Made by a program: the position numbers and the translations under genes
DNA from: Triglochin maritima
Taxonomy: Eukaryota > Streptophyta > Magnoliopsida > Alismatales > Juncaginaceae
DNA: 64,000 nt
NCBI GenBank assembly: GCA_963682175.1
Contig: OY821771.1
Span: 31,764,201-31,828,200, forward strand
Direction: 5' to 3'
The notes under the pieces: model-generated
What the model saw: only the letters and a program-made list of their open reading frames with translations
Database searches by the model: none
Told to the model about the DNA's origin: nothing
In this document: one piece after another, positions 1-10,860 of the stretch
Numbering within the stretch: the first letter of the stretch is position 1
Layout: every line of letters starts with the position of its first letter

Positions 1-560
1 TGAGAATGAGTATAATGAGCTTATCCCGACACGCCTGCAAACTGGCTGGCAAGTTTGCGTTGATTATCGCAAGCTCAATGCGGCAACACGGAAAGATCAT
101 TCCCGTTGCCATTCATTGATCAGATGTTGGAAAGGTTGGCCGGACATGAGTATTATTGTTTTCTTGATTGATACTCCGGTTACAACCAAATTCCCATCGC
201 CTCCGAGGATCAAGAGAAAACCACCTTTACGTGTCCCTTTGGCACGATTGCCTACGGTCGCATGCCCTTTGGGTTATGTAATGCGCCGGCAACATTTCAA
301 AGGTCTATGATCAGCATCTTCTTCGATATGGTGAAGTGTTTCCTTGAGATTTTCATGTATGACTTTTCCATATTTGGCGCTTCCTTCGATGAGTGCCTTC
401 ATCACTAGAGTCTTGTCCCCAAGCGATGTCATGAGAAGAACCACGATCTTAATTGGGAGAAATTTCACTTCATGGTGAAGCGGGGATTGTACTTGGACAT
501 GTGGTCTCAAGTAGGCGAATTGAGGTCGATCCCGCAAAAGTGGGCTTTATTGCTAATCTC
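1..560 (+). pseudogene. gypsy reverse transcriptase, broken
   Basis: Read in frame from base 109, the translation gives FIDQMLERLAGHEYYCFLD, a stop where YSGYNQIPIA follows, and then EKTTFTCPFGTIAYGRMPFG and LCNAPATFQ. These are Ty3/gypsy RT blocks. Two lesions stand out. A TGA replaces a glycine codon in the conserved DGYSGYNQ block. The catalytic FMDD box reads FMYD, so the first aspartate is tyrosine. A further stop follows at about 407 (ECLHH then TAG). In life the enzyme would copy element RNA into DNA in a virus-like particle. Confidence 0.88.
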
Positions 561-1192
561 CCACCGTGACATAATGTGAAGGATATCCGCACCTTTTTGG
601 GACATGCTGGATTCTATCGGCGGTTCATTCGGGATTTTAGCAAAATTGTTCAACCTCTCACCGCCTTGTTGGTTAAGGATGCCATTTTTGGGTTCACACT
701 GGATTGCCAACATGCCTTTTTGACCTTGAAGAAAGAGTTGACTTCAGCTTCAATAATTAAGGCACCGGTGTGGACTGAACCCTTCAAGTTAATGTGTGAT
801 GTATCTGACTTCACTGTAGGAGATGTGCTTGGGTAACGATTGGACAAATTGCCTCATATTTTCTACTATGCCAGTAGAACACTCAATGATGCCCAATTGA
901 ACTACATTGTGACCGAGAAGGAATTCTTAGCGATCATATTTGCTTTGGAGAAATTCCGGTCGTACTTGATTGGCTCCCACGTGATTATTTATTCTGATCT
1001 CACAGCCATCAAGCACCTCATGGCGAAGAAAGATGAAAATCCCGACTCTTGAGATGGATCTTGTTGTTACAAGAATTCGATCTCGAGATTCAGGACAAAA
1101 AAGGGTGTAAAAATGTTGTAGCAGACCACATGTCTCGTCTAGAGACGACCAACCCACAGGACCAAATTATTAATGACAAATATCCTGACGAG
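561..1192 (+). pseudogene. gypsy RT C-terminus and RNase H, broken
   Basis: From 576 the frame reads a gypsy RT thumb/connection segment (IRTFLGHAGFYRRFIRDF) and then the RNase H start (APVWTEPFKLMCDVSD). A stop (TAA at 835-837) interrupts it just after VGDVLG. RNase H sequence resumes at 840 with HIFYYASRTLNDAQLNY and EKEFLAIIFALEKFRSYL, followed by DLTAIKHLMAKKD. Another stop follows at about 1050. A linker to the integrase ([17 protein letters not shown]) is visible to about 1150. Domain order matches the preceding RT fragment. Confidence 0.85.
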
Positions 1193-2499
1193 TAGTTGTT
1201 CACGATCGAAGATAACCCTTGGTTTGCCGACATCGTGAACTACCTTGTGACCGAGAAACTTCTTGTGGGTTGGTCAAACTCTGACCCAACCAAATTTAGA
1301 TCTTATGTCAGATTCTTTCACTGGGACGACCCCTACCTATTCAAATACTGCTCTGACCAAATTTTCAGGCGGTGCGTCCCAGATAATGAGTTCCAAAGTG
1401 TGCTCCACTCTAAGGCATGTTGAGGACATTTTGGAGCAAAGAAAACTGCCGCCAAGGTGCTCCAATCTGGATTCTACTGGCCTTCTCTTTTCAAAGATGC
1501 TTACGACTTTTGTAAGCAATGTGATAGGTGCCAGCGCCTTGGCAGGATTAGTCGACGTGACATGATGCCTTTGCAAAATGTCCTTATTGTCGACATCTTC
1601 GATGTGTGGGGCATCGACTTTATGGGTCCCTTCCCGAATTCGTTCGGGAATGTTTACATTCTGGTGGTCGTTGACTACGTGTCTAAGTGGGTTGAGGCTA
1701 TCCCCACAAAGACCAATGACAACAAGGTGGTCACCAAATTGTTAAGGAACATTTTTGCGTGATTTGGTACTCGTCGTACCATAATCAGCGATAGGGGTAC
1801 CTACTTCTGTAATCGCTCCTTTGAAGCGCTTATAAGGAAATATTCGATCACCCCATATCATCCGCAAACTAGTGGGCAGGTTGAAGTCTCTGACCGTCAA
1901 TTAAAGCAAATCCTTGAGAAGACGGTTAATTCCTCGAGGAAGGATTGGTCAACTAAGTTGAATGACGCATTGTGGGCCTTCGCACCGCGTATAAGACCAA
2001 TTTGGGTATGTCCCCATATCGGGTAGTGTACGGCAAGGCTTGCCACCTACCCGTCGAGCATCGTGCTTTCTGGGCGATCAAGAACCTGAATATGGATCTT
2101 GATCAAGCAGGGGTGCAACGTAAACTCGACATTGTGGAGTTTGAAGAGCTACACAATGATGCGTATGAAAATGCCAAAATTCATAAGTCATGAGCCAAGT
2201 TGTTTCACGATCACATGATTATACGAAAGGTGTTTACAGCCGGGCAGAAGGTGTTGCTCTACAATTCTCGGCTTCATCTGTTTGCGGGTAAGCTCCGTAG
2301 TCGCTGGTCTGGCCCTTTTATTGTCCAAATCATGTTTCCTCATGGAGCGGTTGACATCCTGAGCCCAGGGAATGGGGACGTGTTCAAAGTTAATGGACAA
2401 CGCCTCAAACCCTACTTGGAGGGGGCACCAGCTGAAGTCGAGGAGGTCATGTTCCTTCATGAACCTCTCTCGCACTCAACCATTCATGTTCCAGCATGA
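1193..2499 (+). pseudogene. gypsy integrase, broken
   Basis: The zinc-binding end shows [14 protein letters not shown] near 1517-1560. The catalytic core follows with [15 protein letters not shown] (first Asp), ISDRGTYF (second Asp, about 1787) and the segment [20 protein letters not shown]. In that last segment the expected catalytic Glu context (usually ...VEVSNREIK) is recognisable. The stops include TGA at 1760-1762, and there is a frameshift near 1978. The C-terminal part (KLRSRWSGPFIV, then VNGQRLKPYLEG) is intact from 2200 to 2499. This enzyme would insert the DNA copy into the host genome. Confidence 0.87.
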
Positions 2500-2939
2500 A
2501 TGGTTGAGTTTTCATGTTTGTATATATCTTTGTGGTTAAAAAAGAAAGAAAAAAAAAGTGAAAAAAAGAAAAAAATTGAAGTGTCTTTTGGTTATTTTCC
2601 ATTTTCTTTGTTAAAAACGTGTGATGCCTTGCCCTACTCATTCTCCACCAGAAGCAAAAACGTGTTTTTCCTTTTTGTTCCGCCACCACCCAAATCCCAC
2701 CCCCAGATCGCACCAACAGACCACCAATCAGCGATTTCCCATCGCCAACCAGCGGTCAGTTGTTTCCTGTTCTTCTTTTCTCTTCGTCTACTTGTGCGTT
2801 TTGCGTTCTTCTGTTGGTTCTAGTTGGTGGAGTGCTTGTTTGCTGCTGGACGTGACGTACGGTCCCCTCCCCTCTCACGCCGTGTTCATCTTCGCCATCG
2901 TGTACCCTGTCGTTAAAGCTCGCCAAGGTATGTGAAGGT

Positions 2940-3955
2940 ATGGTCAGCCGCCATTTAATTCCAGAACTTAATTTTGCCTCCTTGATTCGTGAATTCGGAG
3001 AACCCTTCTACGATAGAATCGTAGCCAAAGGGTGGTACCATTTGTTGTATAAGGATGACGAAACCATATACGTAGAGCCTCTCGTACATGAGTTCTTTAC
3101 TAAACTCGAATGTGACCAGACCGGTCCACTCGAGTTTAGTGTCACTCTCAGGGGGTGAAGCACACCGTGACACCCCAATTTATCTCTGACGCGACTGGGA
3201 TTCCCTTGGTTGATGATCTCGCGTCCACCCACGATATTAATTTTTACCGATCTATGCTTAGTATCACTCTTAGGGGGGTGAAGCACACCGTGACACCCCA
3301 ATTTATCTCCAACGCGACTGGGATTCCCTTGGTGGATGATCTCGCGCCCACCCACGATATTAATTTTTACCGATCTATGCTTGGGCACGGGCAACCTATA
3401 TCATCGCATGGGGGAGTACCTAATGCGCACATTTACTCCAATGTGCACATCGTAGCCAGGTGGGTGTGTAGAAATGTGTTGGGCCAAGAGCGGACCTCCA
3501 CATTCTTCACACCTAGTTTGTGGATCGTGTATAGTCTTATGGATGGTTCACCTCACTGCATTTGTCGAATGTTGTTTGATGTTTTCGTGAACGCTAAGCT
3601 GAAAGAAATACACTGTTTGCCTGTCCTGGTTACCAAATTGTGTGGCATGTTGGACATCCCACGATTTGAGCGCATGCTGAAGCGCCAAGGCACTAACCTC
3701 GAGGTAGCGAAGATGACCCCATCATTTTGCCATTGCCTTCCTGAGGCATGGGTGCCTGATTACATGGAGGAGGATGTTAGAGCTTGTTCCTCAAGCTCAT
3801 TTGTGAGCTCAGGAATGCTCTTTAACACCGACATTTCTGAGATGGCAGTTGAGCAGCAAAACGTCATTTTAGCCAAACAAAACCGGATGATCTATAGGAA
3901 ATTGTCGGCTCTTGAGCGAGGTGCCTCTTCGGGCACCTCTGGCCGCCGTCATTAG
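2940..3955 (+). pseudogene. env-position ORF with putative plant transposon-protein domain
   Basis: A reading frame follows pol at the place where Athila elements carry an extra gene. It starts at ATG 2940 (MVSRHLIPELNFASLIREF), breaks at 3156 through loss of one G, and runs on from 3155 to 3955. The block GWYHLL, YVEPLVHEFFTKLE, VTPQFISDATGIP matches the domain usually called putative plant transposon protein, found in many plant gypsy elements. Its function is unknown. I see no signal peptide or membrane segment, so an envelope role is not supported. An internal 41-codon stretch is duplicated (see repeat). Confidence 0.7.
3139..3382 (+). repeat. in-frame 123-bp tandem duplication inside the ORF
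   Basis: Two adjacent copies (about 3139-3260 and 3261-3382) differ at a few sites. The repeat unit is 41 codons (VKHTVTPQFIS...FYRSML), so the duplication itself kept the frame. The first copy has five Gs where the second has six, and this single-base loss is what breaks the ORF. Confidence 0.9.
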
Positions 3956-5237
3956 TCTGGTAAACCTTATCCATGCGTTGGCACCATTCTGCCATACATT
4001 GAGGACAATGCATGGATTAGGTGTGGGGGTGTGTTTTCACGTGTGTACATAGTTTGTGTGTCTTTTTGTTTTTATTTCATTTTCTTTCGTTGTACTGCTA
4101 GGGTCGTGTTAGTGTGCTGCATTTAATATTGATATATTTGCTTGTCATGATCCTTGGGTGACTTGTCTTCTTTTGCTTGCCTAATACTTTAAAATTTTCA
4201 CATTTCTTTCAAAATCTTCATGTGTTTGCGAAAGAAAATGTTTTGTGGGTTTTGCGTGTGTTTAACATGTGCAAAACCGTTGAGAGGCAAAGTAAAAAGA
4301 AAGCTCCCAAAATTATCTTGAACTTGATGCATTAGGATATCTAGTACAGTGGCTTTAGGACTTATCATGTCATTAGGATGCACCCCGGTTTTCCCTCGGG
4401 GGCGAGTAATCATAAGGTTTCAGTACTCAAACATTTAAAGAAGTCCACCCTGAACCTAGTGAGTCTGTAATTCGTGTCAGTTAATTTAAGGAAGTTTGTT
4501 ATAGTCAATGACTCTTTAAATCTTGTTGTGAGACATTAAGTGTAGGGGTTTTGGTTCATGTGTAGATAAGAAATAAGTGAGTAGGTGTTCTCTTCTCGCA
4601 CGGCTCCTATCACTCGGGAAAGTAGGTCTGAGGGGACTTTGTGCCTGGTGCTTTCAAGTCATCTAACTTGGGATGCGCCAACCGAACTCCCGTTACACTG
4701 GTGGTAGGGATTGTCCTATGTGGAGATTTGGGGAAAGGTGTACGTGATAGTGTAAGTCATCGTGGGAAATGATGCACGAAACCTGACCCTGGGAAAATGA
4801 AACTCCAACTAAAGAAAAAAAAAGGTAATGCAAATAAGAACCTTAATGGACTTTACACTTTGTATCACTTGAGGATGTTGAGGTTGTCCATGTCTTTCAC
4901 TTAAGTCCTTGTTAACTTGCACGAATGGTTCATTAGGCTAGGTGTATGGACTGAATACCTATATAGAGTCGGCCCATAGGATTACCGCATCCAATGATCG
5001 ATAAAAATGAGTCCCTCGAGTCGAGTTTCTAGATTGAATAATGCATCTATGTTTGGATTTTGTGGGTATATCCGCTGAAAACCCTCAGGAGACAACACTA
5101 CCCCTCCTTGGCGACAAGGAGGTTTAACGGTTTGTTGCACGTGCTAAGTGCAATCGTGATTCCTACGAAAGTAAGTTAGGATTTCTTGTTTTTCGTATGC
5201 TTCTCTTTCTTTGTTTTGCTCGGGACTAGCAAAAGTT
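3956..5237 (+). other. non-coding 3' internal region of the Athila-like element
   Basis: There are no convincing ORFs. The stretch contains GTGTGGGGGTGTG at about 4020, a second polypurine-like run resembling the one next to the LTR. Its final 200 bases match, in reverse complement, 8058-8300 of the neighbouring minus-strand element, which marks common descent. Confidence 0.7.
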
Positions 5238-5252
5238 AGGTGTGGGGGTATT
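5238..5252 (+). promoter_or_regulatory. polypurine tract
   Basis: AGGTGTGGGGGTATT lies directly before the LTR start TGATTGAC. The same string, reverse-complemented, abuts the 3' LTR of the element at 6825. It would prime plus-strand DNA synthesis. Confidence 0.8.
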
Positions 5253-6633
5253 TGATTGACATCATTTCATGCTTACATTTGTATCTTATATCCATTATCT
5301 TTCACCTAAACAATGCTACGTAACGAACTTTATGTTTGAATTTTAGAAATAAATAGGTTTGAAGAGTAGATGCATAAAAGGATCTAAAAGCAGGAAAAAA
5401 TGACTGAGTTGAGAGACTCGAGGACTAAGATGCAAGATCGAAGGACCTGAATGTAAGATCGAAGGAGTGAAGGACCAATGAGCAAACAAGAATACTCCAA
5501 ACCATCATGGGGAGTATTTTGGCAATTCTATTCGGGTCGGAGCTCCAACAATTCTACGAAAGCCCAGACCGATCCAAACCATATAGACCGCCAATTAGCG
5601 ATCTGGGACCGCTGATTGGCGGTCCGGGTTGCTCCGGATCCGCTAATATTTCTGTGGGGCCTGTATTAGAGTGTATTTAGTCTATTTCTGGTATATGTTT
5701 AGTCTCATACCGGGGGATTCTCCCAGATTACCTTTTTCTATGGCTATAAATAGAACTCTCCCTCCTCTCTTGTATCCCATCTCTCTCTTGGTGGTCATCC
5801 TCTCTACTAGGAGTTAAAGTCTTGAAGCAAAAACCCTGGTGGAGAGAGGCTACTTGTAATTGAGTGAGTAATAATAGACGTTTTCCTTTGATTATGTTGT
5901 TTCTTTCTTAGTTGAATTTTCTTTCTTATGTCTTGCATGCTTCTTTAGTTTTATGTCCTTTTAGTTAAACTTGTTGTTTTAGTCTTCTTATAATTGGTTT
6001 AAGCATGTTTTCTTTCCCTAGTATAAATGTTAGTTTAAACATGTGTGAGTAGTTCCATTCCCCTTTGGGGGTGGAGTAGATGTGTATACATGTTATGTAG
6101 ATGGTATGAATGCTAAACATTGTTGTATGTGAGAAATGTTAGTATGATTGCTTGAATTAATAAGAACTTTTACTTGATGGTTTCTGCCATAATGTTAGGT
6201 ACTTCCATGCTTGTTTATGTTCTTAATAACAAATTTGTCATGCTCATATTAATCACCTCGGTTAGTGCTTTAAATGATAGGTCTTTCCATTAGGTACTTC
6301 TTATGCATTAACAAACACTAACTACACTTGAGCTTATTGTATGCATTCACCACACTTATTTCATGTGTACACACACTCCACCCCTTAGGGTTGTTTACCA
6401 TTCCAGAATTTCTTCTTTCCTAGTTGCTTAGCTTAGTTTAGTTCGTTATACTTTCATTTCCTTCTTTGTTGCTACTAGTTTAGTGTAGTTTAGTTTACTC
6501 AATCTTTCTCTCCTTTCTTTCTCACTCGCCTTCGAACAAACTAAAGTCGACACACCTCCCTGTGGATCGACCCATATTTGTCACCGCTTCAACGCGGTTG
6601 TGCACTTGCGGTTATAATTAAAATGTTCAATCA
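5253..6633 (+). repeat. 3' LTR of the Athila-like element (1381 bp)
   Basis: It starts TGATTGACATC and ends AAAATGTTCAATCA, the same ends seen in its relatives. A TATA box (TATAAATAG) lies at 5745-5753. About 130 bases upstream is a degenerate duplicated dyad (CCGCCAATTAGCG, then CCGCTGATTGGCGG, 5586-5626). The 3' end carries the family-wide block GACCCATATTTGTCACCGC...GTGCACTTGCGG. Other copies of this family are at 31553 and, more distantly, 26884 and 6825. Confidence 0.9.
5584..5753 (+). promoter_or_regulatory. LTR core promoter with upstream dyads
   Basis: This is TATAAATAG at 5745 with two imperfect inverted repeats about 120-160 bases upstream. The same layout, with perfect dyads, is in the sister LTR at 31921-32090, which suggests the pair is a promoter element of this LTR family. 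Confidence 0.55.
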
Positions 6634-6824
6634 GCAACATACAAGGTTGATGGAAACAATACGGATGCAAACAAGTACAATATCAGTATTTGTACCACGA
6701 CCTCAACATCATCATCGAGAAGCAAAGTGGTTAAAACTGACCAAATTGCTTTCTTTATTAAACCTTTAGTAGTTCTAAAGTACTTGCTAACTAATTCACT
6801 TTTTTTGAAATAGTATATTGTCAC
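6634..6824 (-). pseudogene. 3' piece of a DUF1985-like gene, cut by two retroelements
   Basis: The minus strand reads YYFKKSELVSKYFRTTKG, then VVVQILILYLFASVLFP, up to the very base where the Athila-like LTR ends. Joined in thought to 13370-13640 (one GTCAC target copy removed), it follows an LxFSSVEFSVMLGLR block. That arrangement resembles the DUF1985/plant-mobile-domain proteins often carried by plant DNA transposons beside Ulp1 proteases. Frames differ between the two parts, so it is decayed. The family assignment rests on pattern only. Confidence 0.45.
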
Positions 6825-8057
6825 TGATGAGAATTTTATTTATACCGCAAGTGCACGGCGTCTATGAAGACGTGGCAAGTACGGGTCGAACACAAGGAGG
6901 GAGAGATTTCGTTGTTAGTGTGATTTCGATTTAGGGGAAGAAGGGAGAAGAAATAAGTTGGGTTTTTTTAGTATTTTTGATTTAGTTATCTAAAGTACGA
7001 AACAAAAGCAATTAGAACTAAAACAAGAAATAAGAAGAGAAATCCGTTGGGTGGAGGTTTAGATTTAGGTTTAGATCAGAGAATTACTGAAACTTATTGT
7101 AAATCATGTTAGTTATGAAGCATTACAAGATAAATGACTTAACATAAACTCAAGTAATCAAAATAAACTAATCATGAACTTAAAATAATAACATGCAATT
7201 CATCTTCTCTAGCCCTCATTCCATCACCTCCACCCTTTGGAAAGAGTTAGAAACTCATGGAGGGAGGAAGAAGGGGTCCTAGAGAAACTAAGAAAAGAAA
7301 ATTAAAAACATAAAATAAAAGAAACAGAATTTTATTGCTAAATTATGGAACAAAAGGAAGAACTCCTCACAACATCGTTCTCGGGGCTATTTATAGCCGA
7401 TACAAGGGACCTAAGCATGAAATAAGAAAGTACACGCGTCAACACGCAACCGGTAAAATTTTTAGAACATGAATCTAAATTGGTGCGGCGGATTCGCCGC
7501 AATTTGCTCTTGAGGTGCGGCGGATTCGCCGCAATTTGCTCTTGAGGTGCGGCGGAATCGCCACCTTTTTGGCTCAGAATCGACCCGGATTTTTCCTGTG
7601 TGTTTATGGTATGATTTCAATGTCATTTGCGCGTCTGGATTGATTCTTGCATATCTTTGGAGATCCGAATTAATTTCTTCATATATTTGGAGATCCACAT
7701 TGATTTTTCTTTATATTTTATCCATAATAATAAAAGCTACTCGTGATTTGCAATTAGGTCCTTCACTTTTTGCAATTAAGTCCCCGGCTACTTTTGTGCT
7801 TAAGTCCTTGTTCTTTTCGTAATTAGGTCTTGAATGCTTTTATGCTTGGATACATTTCCATTTGAAGTCCGATAAACTTGAACTTGGTCTTTATGATAGA
7901 AACGAGTCTTTTGTACGCGTTTATGCTCGGGATGTGGGTAAATTGCATTCAGGTCCCTGTATTCTGTAAATAAGACTAAACACATACCTTAGTAGCATTT
8001 ATTGATGTAAAAGTAATCTAAATGAAAGACATATGATGCAATGTATGCAATGCATCA
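6825..8057 (-). repeat. 3' LTR of the non-autonomous element
   Basis: On the minus strand it starts TGATGCATTGCATAC and ends ATAAAATTCTCATCA. TATAAATAG lies at 7387-7395 (minus). About 90-160 bases upstream of it are two and a half tandem copies of a 36-bp unit built on the dyad GCGGCGGATTCGCCGC (7482-7556). Confidence 0.95.
7482..7556 (-). promoter_or_regulatory. tandem GCGGCGGATTCGCCGC dyads upstream of the LTR TATA box
   Basis: Three copies of GGTGCGGCGG are spaced 36 bases apart. Two form perfect dyads; the third is degenerate (GCGGCGGAATCGCC). The same array is in the other LTR at 12794-12868. Related dyads occur in the leader at 11928-11975. Confidence 0.7.
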
Positions 8058-8072
8058 AATACCCCCACACCT
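8058..8072 (-). promoter_or_regulatory. polypurine tract of the non-autonomous element
   Basis: On the minus strand AGGTGTGGGGGTATT is followed at once by the LTR start TGATGCATTG. It is identical to the tract of the neighbouring Athila-like element. Confidence 0.82.
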
Positions 8073-9384
8073 AGATTTTGCTAGTCCCTAGCAAAACAGA
8101 AGATACGAAAAATAAAAACAGGGAAATCCTAACTCACTTTCGTAGGAATCACGGTTGCACTTAGCATGTGCAACAAGCCTTTAAACATCCTTGTTGCCAA
8201 GGAGGAGGAGTGTTGTCTCCTGAGGGTTTTCAGCGGATATACCCACAAAATCCTAAATCAACGTTTCATTAATAGTTCTCAATATCCCTACCTCAACCTT
8301 ATACATCTCACTAAGAATTTTTGCATGCTCATTATATGAATCTAACTCATTAAAAATATGACTTGGTCTTTGTTCCTCCAACATTCACACCACTAACCCT
8401 TCTACACATGTTTATCACTTGAATTATTTTGCACGCCTCCTCTGGTGGTGAAGTATCATTCGGATCAACCATGGCATGAATCATTCTTTTAGCTTTGGGC
8501 CTTGAGTATTATTATTATTTTTTTTCTTTTCTTTTCTTCCGTGATTCAACACATTTGCTTTTTGACACTTTTACCCTTTTGCATTCGTGTAGCGAGTTTG
8601 GTCGATAATCCCGAGCTGGTAGACTCAAGTTACCGGGTTTCAAGATACCCCTACGGACCAGTGACTCAAAGGCTTGGGCTTTTGTAATCATTTTGCAAAA
8701 TGTGTTTTCTTCACTTTATTCCTTTATTTTTATTTTTATTTTCCTCAAGGCTTAATTGCTATTAGAAGTCCACACTTCCCGGTATATTTTCCTCAACCTC
8801 TGCTTTTTATCAACCACTTCAAAGATTTGATTCATCCAATTTAAGTGCATACATGTCTTAAAGGGCAATGGGTTATTTCTTTGGAACTTAGATTTATGTC
8901 ACAATTTCTACAAGCAGAACTATATAATAAGGAACAAAAACTCAATGCAATTTGTACGCGGGTTTTAGCAGTTCAATCTTAAGCTATGTCATGAAACATT
9001 GATGATTTTTTTTTTATTTTTTATTTTTTTTTTATTTTTTTTAACAAAATAAAACAAACAAATAGATATATACATAGATAAACACCCCCCACACCTAAAT
9101 CATGCATTGTCCTCAATGAATGTGAGCAAGATACTACATGGATTTATGCATAAAACAAAGGAAAGATCTCACCAACGTGAAGTACAAAGGAAAGTTCATG
9201 GCTCTGTTGATGGACAAAAACCCGAATTCCCTCAAAACCTGTGAGATGCTAAAGAAGGGATAAATACAACAGATGATTAATTTATTTATTTATTTATTTA
9301 TTTTTATACATATATAACTATGTACAAACATAAGTTCCCATCTTCATTTGTCAAGAGACATCAAATGGAAACTTCAAGAGTGGG
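8073..9384 (-). other. non-coding 3' internal region
   Basis: No coding potential was seen. A long T/A-rich tract lies at 9005-9045 and a TTTA run at 9280-9303. Part is homologous to the 3' internal region of the Athila-like element (5050-5237). Confidence 0.6.
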
Positions 9385-10860
9385 TCAGTGCACCTGAAAA
9401 GGAAACATGACACCACGTGGGGCCAGAAAATGCATGTGTGGGCCGCCTTCACAAAAAGCGCTAGATGAAATGAGAGGTTCATGAATTGGACGAAAAGGCG
9501 TCTCATTCAACGGATCAAACTGAAAGAGCTTGAACCTCTCGAGAGTTTGGGAATTAAGGGGCAACGGAAGAGGAGTTTCTCCCGTTGCGGTGTTGAAGTT
9601 ATGATCATCAATCCAAACTCTCCAACCAACTGGCTGGTGTGTCGGAACGAGGTCAAGAACCTCGTTAGGCATGTCCGACACACCAGGCGAACAAAAAGTG
9701 GGTCTCATACCCAAGGTATTTTCTAAGGCACTTCTAATACCCTCATGAGCTATGTGGTTGTTTGATGTTCCATCATTTCCAAGATGATCAGGAACAATGG
9801 TGAGAGGCAGACTCTCATCAGGTTGTTTGAAATTGAGGGTACTAGGGAGATCTTGCTCCACCAGAGTTGAGTCCTTAAGAGATGCAACATGAAGATCATG
9901 TAGCTCAAGGGCCACGGGACAAGAAGATAGGACACAATCCTGGGCCGACTCATGATGAAATTGGTCAATGTGTATCGAATCCTCCACTAAGTGATCGTGA
10001 ATTGAAACCCCAAGTCCTTCAGACTGACTAGGAGTTTGGCTTTGACAGATTGTGCTTTGAATTTGTGGATGTGGTGGTGGTTCGATATCAAAAGGTGGAT
10101 CCTCATGTTGACACGAAAAATTACTCTCCTTACGTTCACCTAATTGTTGTATCATTTGACTCAAGTGCGATGTTATATTTTGTACGGATCGTTGAGTGGA
10201 TTCCATGTACGTAAGGAAAGTTTGTTCCAAGGAATTAGGTACGTGGTCAGCTATGAGGTCCAAGTTTGAGCTTGTGAAATTATGGGATTGGGTGTTGATG
10301 GGCTGAGAATAATGATTTGACGTGGGGAGTTGGTAGAATTTTGGGTATTCGGGAGGAGGATACTGAGGTGAAAATGAAGTATAAGAATTTGGATAGGAAT
10401 TGTTTCTCCACGAATCCATCACTCTCGGGTTGTACGCGGATGCGTAATAGTCATTTTGAGCGTTTTGGGAAAAAGTATGCTCATACTCAGGCTCTGGGGG
10501 AACATAAGGGCATTCCCCGATAACATGACCACTCAACCCACAACAGTCGCACGGTACGGCTACTGGAGCCACCGGTGCACTCATGTTGTCTGTCCTACTC
10601 ATGAAAGAGGCAAAAGCTTGTTGTAAATTCTCAGTTTGTTGACCAGCATATGATCCGATATAACTAGATTGTGGTCTAGCAGTCGGTTCCTCTCTCATGT
10701 TACCCCAATATGAAGATTGCTCAGTCATACAATTAGGATTGTCCCACCCATATGGGGTGTTGGTCTGAGCCACCCCATGTTGCATGGTTTTAGAATACCA
10801 GGAAGCATTGTCCTGGTCCCAACAATGATATGAATGGTTGCTCATGTAACCATCCATCAC
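9385..10860 (-). CDS. gag-type nucleic-acid-binding protein (491 aa)
   Basis: This is the only long ORF of the young element and is open from its ATG at 10860 to the stop at 9385. A CCHC zinc knuckle (CDCCGLSGHVIGEC, spacing C-x2-C-x4-H-x4-C) sits near residue 105. After it comes a Tyr/Asn/Ser/Pro-rich stretch (YNPRVMDSWRNNSYPN) like the region after the knuckle in Athila gag proteins. A short predicted helical stretch (LEQTFLTYMESTQRSVQN) could mediate self-association. The usual retrotransposon-gag capsid domain before the knuckle is missing, so the protein is short for the family. By family knowledge it would bind element RNA. The C-terminal half (GWRVWIDDHNFNTATGE) is not recognised. Confidence 0.75.
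   Translation of the reverse strand: MMDGYMSNHSYHCWDQDNASWYSKTMQHGVAQTNTPYGWDNPNCMTEQSSYWGNMREEPTARPQSSYIGSYAGQQTENLQQAFASFMSRTDNMSAPVAPVAVPCDCCGLSGHVIGECPYVPPEPEYEHTFSQNAQNDYYASAYNPRVMDSWRNNSYPNSYTSFSPQYPPPEYPKFYQLPTSNHYSQPINTQSHNFTSSNLDLIADHVPNSLEQTFLTYMESTQRSVQNITSHLSQMIQQLGERKESNFSCQHEDPPFDIEPPPHPQIQSTICQSQTPSQSEGLGVSIHDHLVEDSIHIDQFHHESAQDCVLSSCPVALELHDLHVASLKDSTLVEQDLPSTLNFKQPDESLPLTIVPDHLGNDGTSNNHIAHEGIRSALENTLGMRPTFCSPGVSDMPNEVLDLVPTHQPVGWRVWIDDHNFNTATGETPLPLPLNSQTLERFKLFQFDPLNETPFRPIHEPLISSSAFCEGGPHMHFLAPRGVMFPFQVH

Larger units (their letters stand above)
1..6633 (+). mobile_element. Athila-like Ty3/gypsy element, 3' part (5' end outside the window)
   Basis: A plus-strand pol remnant is followed by an env-position ORF, a long non-coding stretch, a polypurine tract and a 3' LTR. 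The order RT, RNase H, integrase, then an extra ORF after pol fits the Athila/Tat branch of gypsy elements, as does the wording of the RT (YGRMPFGLCNAPATFQ). The LTR is close kin to those of the element at 6825-13369 and to the solo LTRs at 26884 and 31553. Coding parts hold several stops and frameshifts, so the copy cannot move on its own. The base after the LTR (6634) starts GCAAC, the expected target duplication, but its partner is outside the window. Confidence 0.88.

Noticed and set aside
2500..2935. ORFs of 104-107 codons after the integrase
   Set aside because: Poly-A/T and Pro-rich low-complexity reading of an untranslated spacer between pol and the next ORF.
7462..7985. Small ORFs inside the LTR, repeated at 12774-13297
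   Set aside because: They are repeated because the two LTRs are identical. They overlap promoter and dyad sequence and match no protein.
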